A DNA stretch of 38,734 bases from Clostridia bacterium (GTDB lineage: Bacteria > Bacillota > Clostridia > Oscillospirales > CAG-382). Numbering within the stretch: position 1 is the stretch's first letter; each line of letters starts with the position of its first letter. Below are positions 15,701 to 24,300 of the stretch, in pieces. Location of the stretch: contig JAFQHW010000076.1 of the NCBI GenBank assembly GCA_017397805.1, forward strand, positions 1-38,734. The letters are read 5' to 3'. The translations under genes and the position numbers were made by a program. The notes beneath the pieces were generated by a model, which saw only the letters and a list, made by a program, of their open reading frames with translations, ran no database searches and was not told the origin of the DNA.

Positions 15701-18700
15701 AATCAAGCACTCCATAGTCCGTGGAGAACTTCGGGTATTCCGTGTTCAAAAGGAATATACCGCCGCCGTAACGCTTGGCCACGTTGTTCTTTAAAACCGT
15801 ATTTTTGATGGTGGCATCACCGTTAGTACCGTGATTACCGTTAAAATATATGCCTCCACCGTCTTCGTCTGTATCATTGTCTATAAACTGTGGCTTGTTT
15901 TCACTGTTCGCATCACCACATATATTGACGGTTGTGTAGTCATCTGCGAACACGCCGCCACCGCCTAATGTAGCAAAATTATCGGAAACGGTACCGCCGG
16001 TCATATTAAATATACCGCCGACAGGCTCGTAAGCATGAACACCAACAATAATTCCGCCGCCGTAGTTTACTGCCTCATTGCCGGAAATTGAACCGCCGGA
16101 CATACTAAAGATACTGCCGCCTCTTACAGAAACGCCGCCACCGGATTTATTGGTTTCGTTGCCGCTGATGCTGCCGCCGCTGAAATTAACCGATGCCCAT
16201 TGACCGCAGACAAAAACACCGCCGCCGCCTACGTACGTCGGGCCTGTGCTCCCTTCGATTGTGTTATGGGAAATCTGCACGTTTTCGGAAATATTAACTT
16301 CTACATCATAGTATTTTATTTGATTTTCAAAGTTATCCCCGGTGCCGTCCACACCAATACCGGCGCCGCCATAAAGCCCATTACCGTTTGTAGCGTTGTA
16401 TTTGCATATATTGTCTTTTATTATTGTATCGCCTGAAATGTTTACGACAAGCTTTCCTGCAACACCGGCCGTTGTTCCGTCACCCACGTAGATACCGCCG
16501 CCCCAAGTGGCGTTATTACCGGAAATTGTGCCGCCGCTGATCTCGGCAGGGTTCTGAAGCATGCGGTTGAAGAAGATGCCACCGCCGTTTTTGTTACCGC
16601 TTTGAGAAAGTACGTTGTTGGATATTGTGCCGCCGGTTATGGTAAATCTGATTATAGAGCCGACCCAAATACCGCCGCCGTTACCGCTGTTATTTTTATT
16701 GCCGTTTATTACGGTTTGAACCTGCTCTCCCTCTTCCTCAAGGTCGGACATTATAAATACGGTACCGGTATTCTCTCTTAAATATATACCGGCTCCGCTG
16801 TCTGCGCAAACGTTTTCGCTTATAGAACCGCCGGAGAATTCAAACCTACCGCCGTCAATACAAACGCCGCCGCCGCTGGAAACGGAAGTGTTTGCTGAAA
16901 TAGCGCCGTTGGACATATAAAATTCGCCCTTGCTGTAAACACCGCCGCCGTGGGGGTTAGCCGTGGTGCCGGAGTTGTTTACAGCATCGTTATCTATTAT
17001 GTCGCCGCCTTGCAAGTAGAATTTGCCTGTTTCATTTACGCCGACCGCGCCGCCCTCCTCGGCGGTGTTTTTCTCCATCTTTGCGGAGCCTGACATGGTT
17101 GCAACGCCGCCCTTTACAAACAGTGCGCCGCCGTAAATGCTTGCGGTGTTGGAGCTTATGGAGCCTGCATTGATATCAACGCTTGCACCGTTATTTTCAA
17201 CACAAACGCCGCCGCCGCTTTCGGAAGCTGTATTGCTTTGAATAGTCGCACCTTCTATGGTCAACTTCACTTCATTAGCTCTCAAGGCTCTAATGTGAAC
17301 GCCGCCGCCATTCGTTGCTTCATTGGCGCTGATCGTACAATCGCCAAAGGTGACCAAAAGAGGCAAATTCTCAACATTTTCGTCATCCTCACAACCGATA
17401 TATACGCCGCCGCCGAGCTTATTACTGCTATTATTATTTATGGTAACGCCGCTGATCTGCGCTCCGTCCGCGATAATACGGTTAATGAAGATGCCGCCGC
17501 CATTACCGTTTGTAACGTCGTTATTGGATATGGTGCCGCCTTGAATTACAAAGCTTTTAATGTGGCCAACCCAAATACCGCCGCCGTTGCCGGTGCTGTT
17601 GTCGTTATTATCTATATTGGCACTGCCGCTCATATTAAACCTTACACCAACTGATACCCCCGGGCTGGATAAGCAAAAGCCGCTTCCGCTGCCATAACAT
17701 CTATTATTAGATACAGTACCTCCTGTAAAATTGATGGTACCGTCGATTGCGTGTACTCCGCCGCCGCCGGAATTATCACCATCATCGCTTTTTTTGGCGG
17801 TATTGTTGTTAACACTGCCGCCGGAAATATCAAGGACAGAGCTTTCGCCCTTCATATATATACCGCCGCCGTAGGTAGCCTCGGTAGGATGTGTGGTTTC
17901 GTTATACTGCACGTTACCGCCGCTTAAAGTGAAGGTGCCGCCGTTCACGCAGACGCCTGCCCCAAGCCTTGCATTATTAGGAGTGCCCGATGCACCTATA
18001 TTGCCGCCGTATACCTTAAGCTCACCGCCCGCAATGCAAACACCGCCACCGTGGTATGCCGCGTTTCCTATAACGCTGCCGCTTGTTACGTTAAAGGTAC
18101 CGCCCTCTACGTATGCGCCTCCGCCGTACAGATTGTTGAAGTTTGTGCTATATCCCTCGCCTGTTGCATAGCCAATGATCTCTATTTCGCTACTAGCGAT
18201 ACAAGGAAGAAGGTTTGTCGTTGTAAAGACAAGCACTACATACCGCGCGCTTTGAGCACTACTTAAAGAAGCACTGTACGCTCTGTAATACGAGCCACTG
18301 CTGGTATATGAAACGGTTCCCATAGAAGCGTTAGAAGTAGCAGTAGTACCGTTGGTGCCATAGTAGATCTTTACGCTTGAGGGAAAACCTCTGTTTTCAG
18401 AAGTGGAATCGCGGTCATTCATGTGTGCGGTTACGCTTTTTATGCTGACCGTTTTTCCAAAATCAAACCAAACGTACAACGTTCCTCCCACTATACCAGT
18501 ACACCAAAACTCTACACAAGGGCTTGGGGAACCGCTGAATATGTTTACCGCACCCGTATGAATCGTTCCGTCATTCAGCTTGCCGCTGTGATACGAATCC
18601 CACGTTGATGAACCATCTCCAAACCCCGAACCGTTTGCCGTGCCCGTTCCGTAATACTTAGCGTCGGGTGCAATGTTCTGAAGCACCTGAGTGCCGGTTA

Positions 18701-20963
18701 AGATAGCAGCTTTGTTATTTTTTATGGTAGCGCCTTGGAGGGTTGCGGTGCCGCTTTTTACGTATAAACCGCCGCCTTTTTCGGATGCTATATTGCCTTC
18801 GATTTCCCCACTCGTCATTGTAAGGGTGCCACTTTCCATATAAATACCGGCGCCGTTTACCGCGGTGTTATAGCCCAATTTTAATATCTTAGTAATGGCA
18901 ACGGTTCCACCCGCTATGTACATACCGCCGCCGTTTTCGCTTGCAGTGTTGCAAAAATCACTAAAATTGGAATTAGAACCGCCTAAAACGAATGCTTCAT
19001 TATTTATGGTGACATTGGCACCATTTGCAACGTATATACCGCCGCCGTTTTTTGCTGTGCTTTTACTTATATAAGTGTTCCAGCTTGTTGTACCGCTGCT
19101 GTAAAACTCGAAGTTGACAGTTGAATCAGAGCCCGCAAAAATACCGCCGCCGTTTTCGGTGGCTTTATTAGACTCCATAAGACACCTATAGTGATAAAAG
19201 GTGCCGCCGCTTGTGTATACTGCCCCGCCATTAACCGCATTATTACCGTTTACGGTACAGTTGGATAGCTTTGCAGTACCACCTGCTACAAACAAAGCGC
19301 CGCCGTTGCCTGTGGCTGTATTATTGTTCAAACAAGCTTGACCGTAGTTATTGTTGCTGCCTTTGATGTCAACGGTACCGCCCGTCATATAAATACCGCC
19401 ACCGTTTACTGCCTTATTATTCTTAAAGAAGGAATAAGTAACGTTCAAGGTACCTGCGGCAACATAAGCACCGCCGCCATTACCGACAGCTTCGTTATAG
19501 GCAAAGCCCGGGTCGGTAGTTCTTGTTGCTGTAAGAGTGCCGCCGTTTAAATACACTGCGCCGCCGTTTGCAGCTGTATTTTTATAGGCAGAATCAGCTG
19601 TAGAGCTGGCGCCAATGGTAAAATAGGGATTATTAATAGTCATATTGGCAGAGCCTTCCAAATATACGGCACCGCCTTTGTTTGCCTTGCACTTACTAAT
19701 CCAACCGGATATAGACTTGGTTGTTTGAAAAGTTGTACCACTGTTACCGGTGGCGTATATAGCACCGCCATTTTCCGCAAGGCAGTTTTCAAACCTACAA
19801 TCATCGAGTGTCAACGTACCGCCGTTATTGCTTATAGCACCGCCGCTTCCTGACAAGGGGGCGGTATTGTTTTTTATAGAGGGATCGGAAGTAACGTGAT
19901 TGTTGATCAGCATAGCGCCAACCAGGTTGCACGTACTACCGGATTCCATAACAATTATGGAGTCGGAAGCCGTGATATAGCTTGAGGAGCTTGCTGCACC
20001 GCCGTCAAAATGCAAAAGGTTATAATTATCGCCGGGCTTACCGGTGTTACCCGGTACAGCGCCAACAATGAGTTTGCCGCCGCTTTTTATGCGAAAGAAG
20101 GGACCTGTAAAGCCCGATGCGCGCACCAGACCTGTTTTTATCGGAGAACTGTTTGTCCAACTACCGGTTGTAATAACCAATTCCATTTTTCCGTGAACCT
20201 CTACGGTACCGCTTATTTCAATAAGTCGCTCAAAGCGGAAGCCACAATACCCACCTGAGGGTACGTTACCGCCTGTTATCTTAGTTACATTTGTGTAATC
20301 TGCCCAAGAATCCGTACCTTGAGTAGTATAATTTCCCGTCGTCAAATAACGATCAACCTTCGTCTCATATTCCCTGTCGATTACGCCTTCGGGAGTTATG
20401 GGGGCGGGGTTTTTGGGCGCGTTGGAAACAGTGGACACTTCCTCAGAAGTTTCCACACTCGTTTCCTCCGTATTTTCGCTTATTTCCTCCGTAGTTTCAC
20501 TTATTTCTGTGCTTTCGCTTTCTTCTATGCATTCGCTTTCTTCTATGCATTCGCTCTCCTCTATGTTCTCGCTTGATTCTTCACCCACGGGGTCGTCGAG
20601 GGAAGGCGCAGTGGTACCGCCCATAGGATCAAGCTCTGCATCTGCAGAGGGGGCAGACACCACGGGATCCGAAGCCATTACGTTAGGAGTAGGTGCATCT
20701 GTGCTTTCAGACACTTCCCCACTGCTATTCTCAGCCGACGTATCGGAGGAGCTATCCTCCGTATCCTTTTCAAAAACAACGGCACCCTCCAAACCCAAAG
20801 CCTCAAGATCCGTATTTTCATCTATGGTAATATAGCCGTCTTCACTATATATGTCGTCATATATATCGCTGCTTTCATCGGGGAAAGCAGACACGTTTAC
20901 GACAAGAAGAGAAGCAAGCATTGCCGCAAAAAGCAACAAAGCTATTACTCTTTTGGTGATCAT
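12714..20963 (-). CDS. Giant secreted beta-helix adhesin-like protein (2749 aa)
   Basis: A signal peptide (MITKRVIALLLFAAMLASLL, cleavage after VSA) leads into a motif YITIDENTDLEALGLEGAVV and an acidic Ser/Thr/Glu spacer to about residue 185, which includes repeated ECIEES units. From about 260 to 2330 there are roughly fifty rungs of the type NGGGIY...GGT...NxA, resembling chlamydial Pmp-style GG[AL]I/FxxN repeats and predicting a parallel beta-helix. A discoidin-like module is inserted at about 762-930. The C-terminus has a helix cap (FSADDIFANG...GWFEDYNVGD), a prealbumin/Cna_B-like domain (about 2441-2555, LTIIKDGQG...LPDGTYTVTE) and a WLN-start domain (about 2561-2749). No autotransporter barrel, LPXTG, membrane anchor, LysM or SLH domain is visible. 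Start ATG 20963 follows GGAGGT. Function as an adhesin is inferred. Confidence 0.85.
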   Translation of the reverse strand: MITKRVIALLLFAAMLASLLVVNVSAFPDESSDIYDDIYSEDGYITIDENTDLEALGLEGAVVFEKDTEDSSSDTSAENSSGEVSESTDAPTPNVMASDPVVSAPSADAELDPMGGTTAPSLDDPVGEESSENIEESECIEESECIEESESTEISETTEEISENTEETSVETSEEVSTVSNAPKNPAPITPEGVIDREYETKVDRYLTTGNYTTQGTDSWADYTNVTKITGGNVPSGGYCGFRFERLIEISGTVEVHGKMELVITTGSWTNSSPIKTGLVRASGFTGPFFRIKSGGKLIVGAVPGNTGKPGDNYNLLHFDGGAASSSSYITASDSIIVMESGSTCNLVGAMLINNHVTSDPSIKNNTAPLSGSGGAISNNGGTLTLDDCRFENCLAENGGAIYATGNSGTTFQTTKSISGWISKCKANKGGAVYLEGSANMTINNPYFTIGASSTADSAYKNTAANGGAVYLNGGTLTATRTTDPGFAYNEAVGNGGGAYVAAGTLNVTYSFFKNNKAVNGGGIYMTGGTVDIKGSNNNYGQACLNNNTATGNGGALFVAGGTAKLSNCTVNGNNAVNGGAVYTSGGTFYHYRCLMESNKATENGGGIFAGSDSTVNFEFYSSGTTSWNTYISKSTAKNGGGIYVANGANVTINNEAFVLGGSNSNFSDFCNTASENGGGMYIAGGTVAITKILKLGYNTAVNGAGIYMESGTLTMTSGEIEGNIASEKGGGLYVKSGTATLQGATIKNNKAAILTGTQVLQNIAPDAKYYGTGTANGSGFGDGSSTWDSYHSGKLNDGTIHTGAVNIFSGSPSPCVEFWCTGIVGGTLYVWFDFGKTVSIKSVTAHMNDRDSTSENRGFPSSVKIYYGTNGTTATSNASMGTVSYTSSGSYYRAYSASLSSAQSARYVVLVFTTTNLLPCIASSEIEIIGYATGEGYSTNFNNLYGGGAYVEGGTFNVTSGSVIGNAAYHGGGVCIAGGELKVYGGNIGASGTPNNARLGAGVCVNGGTFTLSGGNVQYNETTHPTEATYGGGIYMKGESSVLDISGGSVNNNTAKKSDDGDNSGGGGVHAIDGTINFTGGTVSNNRCYGSGSGFCLSSPGVSVGVRFNMSGSANIDNNDNSTGNGGGIWVGHIKSFVIQGGTISNNDVTNGNGGGIFINRIIADGAQISGVTINNNSSNKLGGGVYIGCEDDENVENLPLLVTFGDCTISANEATNGGGVHIRALRANEVKLTIEGATIQSNTASESGGGVCVENNGASVDINAGSISSNTASIYGGALFVKGGVATMSGSAKMEKNTAEEGGAVGVNETGKFYLQGGDIIDNDAVNNSGTTANPHGGGVYSKGEFYMSNGAISANTSVSSGGGVCIDGGRFEFSGGSISENVCADSGAGIYLRENTGTVFIMSDLEEEGEQVQTVINGNKNNSGNGGGIWVGSIIRFTITGGTISNNVLSQSGNKNGGGIFFNRMLQNPAEISGGTISGNNATWGGGIYVGDGTTAGVAGKLVVNISGDTIIKDNICKYNATNGNGLYGGAGIGVDGTGDNFENQIKYYDVEVNISENVQISHNTIEGSTGPTYVGGGGVFVCGQWASVNFSGGSISGNETNKSGGGVSVRGGSIFSMSGGSISGNEAVNYGGGIIVGVHAYEPVGGIFNMTGGTVSDNFATLGGGGVFADDYTTVNICGDANSENKPQFIDNDTDEDGGGIYFNGNHGTNGDATIKNTVLKNNVAKRYGGGIFLLNTEYPKFSTDYGVLDFSGCIFENCHSEYATYGTSSSPNMGGGGLCIEEGVTINKIDLSGSLFKDCSAVYFGGGISVKCNNVGTKLVKISELVLDNCCFDHCTVKGADVSSGYPGNGGAIFLSGKIDKISYICDEENNCYIKNCVANAGSAILFGEKNSSETDIGEFNVENVMFRDNSSPATLADGSPPPDGSYGSVIKTEGETAVIMNVTACDFINNHNRSTDGAAHGGAFYWNSGQKTVQNSQMAKLTVKDCRFLGNSTTWHGGAIYNEAVLEVISCEFAGNRAGDYGGAIAMRNYGLATQTPPSRLELNLGEGTSLHHNYSEKFGGAISMLGADTSVTPPSNNVFFGLIIDGAEIYDNVAKENGGAIYFHAQKNCDDYLNYSTAVDIQDGSLCGNRAGYTATAANNGLYYADQEVNQGMGGAIYMDTEDDRAFSVSISGGTIGGKARSADSGGNYAYYGGGICVESNLITIDFNGGHFINNQAHYGGALYANASQVNISGGANVFQNIAANGGGVAAVNGASVKMTGGYLCYNSAMGMPENGINTSYQKHGDLVGVGGGIYLADGVSASDRTTFELAPINTSADVNSLGIYGNIADFSADDIFANGTYTQFIVPRALSMDFDAFEGNNRLRAVGWFEDYNVGDASYTSGLNGLGASNGDSVVRYRGNPQPVIAFVDSADAQMAGISRSKFIKDVDTYVCLTLATAKLNSGKLTIIKDGQGIDPEQIFVYNVNGITEDGNQVSFSVQIRGTGNVMIDNLPDGTYTVTELKSWSWRYEVTGIVYNESAVTVTEDFVCSFVISFNNATPTVVFTNAKVEEKWLNHVSDVKKNTAKPAIYLSDWGNASYNNNNTTKFVSPITIYPKAVNFNSNANAVFDFNIHCVNAREYVYFPIKGLTVGQTYRITFKERYDGVPNGSNHFVDSDTYTYGCSVFVDFPTTDLYKEEFWETTGTAPELWYTTEIGEQTGCVEFVAERSTMYWVWNMSDITDEPKHNITFTVTGFECLSTPAS
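16480..16880 (-). repeat. Beta-helix cassette, copy B
   Basis: About 130 residues containing NGGGIWVGSI, FTITGGTISNN, NGGGIFFNR and WGGGIYVGD in this order. The same ordered rungs occur at 17400-17775 in this gene and at 25375-25790 in the paralogue, indicating block duplication. Confidence 0.7.
17400..17775 (-). repeat. Beta-helix cassette, copy A
   Basis: About 125 residues with NGGGIWVGHI, FVIQGGTISNN, NGGGIFINR and LGGGVYIG in the same order as copies B and C. The cassette is longer than single rungs and identifies a unit of duplication. Confidence 0.7.
18165..18677 (-). other. Discoidin-like module inserted in the beta-helix (2749-aa protein)
   Basis: About 170 residues opening with NIAPDAKYYG and containing WDSYHSGKLNDG and LYVWFDFGKTVSIKSVT, then ending EIEIIGYA. 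It interrupts the GGG rungs, which resume at LYGGGAYV. Discoidin (F5/8C) modules often bind carbohydrates; the ligand here is unknown. Confidence 0.65.
20516..20569 (-). repeat. 18-bp tandem repeats encoding the acidic spacer
   Basis: Two exact 18-bp units (20516-20533, 20534-20551) and a third diverged copy encode the ECIEES repeat. Because 18 is a multiple of three, slippage changes spacer length without a frameshift. Confidence 0.8.
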
Positions 20964-21036
20964 AACAGCACCTCCGTGGATAAATATAATCTATAAAAAT
21001 GCAATAATACCCCAAAGTATGTACATTAACATATTA

Positions 21037-21065
21037 ATAATACACGAAGGGTTTGGATTTGTCAA
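21037..21065 (-). promoter_or_regulatory. Strong promoter of the 2749-aa protein gene
   Basis: -35 TTGACA (21065-21060), a 17-bp spacer and -10 TATTAT (21042-21037) on the minus strand. Predicted leader is about 65 nt, ending in a GGAGGT site before ATG 20963. Confidence 0.82.
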
Positions 21066-21121
21066 CAAAACCGCTAAAATCAAAAATTTGCTCGTTTATT
21101 ATTTTTGTGCAAAAATACAAT

Positions 21122-21162
21122 GTTTTTTTACCCGTAAAAAAACTTTTAATCGTTATTTAATC
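21122..21162. promoter_or_regulatory. Candidate operator cluster upstream of the 2749-aa protein gene
   Basis: Arms GTTTTTTTAC (21122-21131) and GTAAAAAAAC (21134-21143) make a perfect palindrome with a 2-bp centre. Next to it are two TTTAATC repeats with 11-bp periodicity, a layout seen with OmpR-family regulators. The cluster lies about 57-100 bp upstream of the -35 box. The regulator is unknown. Confidence 0.4.
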
Positions 21163-21237
21163 TTTATAATTTTGCTTAAAAAGTATTCAAATCTCCATAC
21201 GGACTCGTCATACTACGCGAAAACCCCCGAAAAAAAT

Positions 21238-21265
21238 AAAAAAAGGCAGTTAACTGCCTTTTTTT
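21238..21265. terminator. Terminator of the 2373-aa protein gene
   Basis: The 14-bp palindrome GGCAGTTAACTGCC (21245-21258) is flanked by A7 and T7, giving a symmetrical intrinsic terminator 46 bp after the stop codon. It isolates the two giant genes as separate transcription units. Confidence 0.9.
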
Positions 21266-21311
21266 ATCGATTTGATATGTTGGTATTTTTGTGCAAATTG
21301 CTAATACTAAA

Positions 21312-24300
21312 TCAATTCACAACAGACAAGCTTACGCCTTCAAAAGACATAGGATACGGAGTGTTATCCTTAATATCGCCGAAGCACCACGTCCAATACA
21401 TAATTGAAGAATCTGCGGTGAACTCAATATAACCGCTTTGCTTGCCCTTTTGATCAGTGTACCATGCGCGTTTATCGGCATTGGTCAAATCCAATTGGGG
21501 AATCGTATTTGCATCAATTTGATTTTCCCAAAAGTAGTGACTCGTTGGATGAGTGGTAAAAGCGCCGCATCCGTATGGATAGCTGTTAAGATACTCCCCG
21601 TTAAAGGTCTCGGAGAAATCAATTCTATAGGTCTTGCCGGGGGTAAGACCCTTTATGGGGAAATATACGTACTCAAAGTTAGTGGTGCCGGTCAGCGTAA
21701 AGTTGAACGAGTTCAGCGTTGCCGTCGCATTCTCAAGCTTGCCGTTAGAATCCGAGAAGTGCGTACCGTATTCCGACAGATAAATACCTGCTTGGGATTT
21801 ATTCTTCTCCACCTTGGAATTGCCGTTCAGCCAGTACAAATATTCCAAATCGGATATAAATACCACCACGGGAGAAACACCGTTCTTTGAAATGATAAAG
21901 GATCCTACGCTGACATCTTGCTGCAAACTGCCGTTAGCGTACACTGCAGAGTTTTTATAGCGCCATGACCAATCGGTATAAGCGGTTACGCTATAGGTGC
22001 CTTCGGGAAGACTGAAGATGGTTTCGGAGCTGTTGCCAAGCATTGAAACGGAAAAGCTAACCGCTTCACCCGTGTTTGTAATACCGGACACAACGTATGC
22101 GAAGAGCTGATCAGATGACGCAACGTCGTTGCCTACTATGGTGGTGATGGTCAATTTATCAACACCGCTATCCGAAATGGCGAGGGTAAGGCAAACGTAA
22201 GTATCATCGGTATTGATATATCTCAATACGGATGCGTTAAGCTCGTTTTCGGTCTGATCAACGTACGCTCTGATGGGGTACAAATCCTTTACGTACCTAC
22301 AACGCTGACCGCCCAAAATGGTGTTGCCGGCAAGGCCTAAAGCGTAGTTTGTGTCGCCCGTGTTATAGTCTTCGTACCAACCTTCGGCTACCTTGTAGGT
22401 CTCGTGGTTGATGGTCATAGAGCTTGCACGAGGAAGAACGAGTCTTGTGTTGACACCGTTTGCAAAAACGTCGTCTGCCGCGAAATCTGCTAAGTTTTCA
22501 TACAATCCGCAAGGATTAGCGGTGGTGAGTGTGAAAACAGTCTTGTTGGAAGCACTTTCGCCGTCAACGATATACACACCGCCTCCAACGCCCTTTAAGT
22601 ACTGATGCTCGTGATAAGAGGTCTTCAAGGAATCGGGAGTACCAACTGCCTTGTTAGAGCGTATCCAACCGCCGCTCATGGTAACGTCGGCACCGCTGAT
22701 AGCGGAAATACCGCCGCCCTTAGATGCCGTATTTTCGGTAATATCCGTTCCCGAAATATTAACGGTTGCGTTGCTTGCGTGGATACCGCCGCCGTGAGAG
22801 GAGGCGTCGTTGAAGCTTACCGTGCCGTTCTTAAGGTTTGCAACTGCCGCCGAGCTTACGTACAAGCCGCCGCCGTATTTAGCCTCATTATGGCATACCG
22901 TACAATCTTCCACGTCAAGGGTAACACCCGAATGGTGAACGTACAAGCCGCCACCGTATTCGGTAGCAACGTTGCCGCCGTTTTCCACGCCTACCTGCGT
23001 ACTGCCTTTTAAGGTAACGGTAACCGCACCCGTGGGGATGGAAGTATATACAGCACCGCCGTTTGCGGCAGTGTTGCCTTGGAAGGTACAACCGTCGATT
23101 ATAAGCTTAGTAGCAGATACTTCGAAGTTGGTAGCAGTGCTCGTACTGCCTGCCCTCCAAGAGATGGCGCCGCCGTTGGAATTGGCACCGTTATTATTAA
23201 CGTTGTCTTTGAAGGTACAGCCCGTAAGGGTCATAACGGCAGAAGCCTTGGTAGTGGTGATGGCACCGCCGTTAATGGGTTCTGTTTCATTGTTGCTTAT
23301 TTGAGTTTCGTTGCATTCATTTTTGTTACCCTCGAAGGTAACGTTCGTTATATTGAATGCCTTAGCAACGACAAAATCATACGCCGTCTCTTTTTCCCAA
23401 AGAGTACCCAGGAAAATTGCAGAGCCGTTAGTCGCCTCACAATTCTTAATACTGCCGCCGTTATAGCTGATAGTGCCGAAACGGGAGATCAAGCATAAAG
23501 CGCCGCCGTAGCCGGCAAAATTTTGGCTCACAGTCTTACAACCGTCAAAGGTGCAACCGTCAAGCTTTAAAGTGATAATCTTGGTCTGATACTCAGCAGA
23601 CGAAGCAACGCACTTCATGGCAATGCCGCCGCCTGCGGTTTCCGCAGTACAATCCGTGAACGCGTTATTGCTCAGATCGAGGGTAGTAAAGGTAGAACCG
23701 TCGTCAATGCATATACCGCCGCCGCCAAGGTTGGGGTCTTGATAATACCATTTTTTATCATCTAACAAAGATTTACATCCGTCAAATTTGCATTCTGTAA
23801 TGGTTAGCTTGTTGCATGCTTGGTCGTGGATATACATACCGCCGCCGAAACGATTAGCCGTATTGTCTTCGAAAGTAACGTTGTTTATCACGTTACCGTT
23901 GGATGCATTATTGTTGTATATAAATATACCGCCGGCATTACGCGTTGAAGTGTTTTCGGATACGGTAACGCCGTCTATCGACACGTTGGAAGACTCTTTC
24001 ATATAGATACCGCCGCCGCCGTAAGTGTCCGGATCGACGGTTCCGGTGTATTCCGCTTCGTTTTTGGATATCGTAACGTCCTTTATGATAACGCTCAGAG
24101 AATTTTCCAAATAAATACCGCCGCCACGGGAAGTAGCAACGTTACCCGATACGAGAACGCCCGTACCGCTGATCTCAACGCCCGTCGATCCGAAAACGGC
24201 AATACCGCCACCGAGAAGAGCAGTATTGTTACCGTTAATGATAGTGTTGCCGATTATTTTGCTATCGGTATTATTTTCACCCTTGAAAGAGTTAATGCAG

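Larger units (their letters stand above)
20964..21311. other. Intergenic region between the two giant genes
   Basis: A 348-bp AT-rich gap with no credible gene. It holds the downstream gene's promoter (21037-21065), a 22-bp palindrome (21122-21143), two TTTAATC direct repeats 11 bp apart (21145-21151 and 21156-21162), and the upstream gene's terminator (21238-21265). From 21163 to 21237 I see nothing distinctive. Confidence 0.7.
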
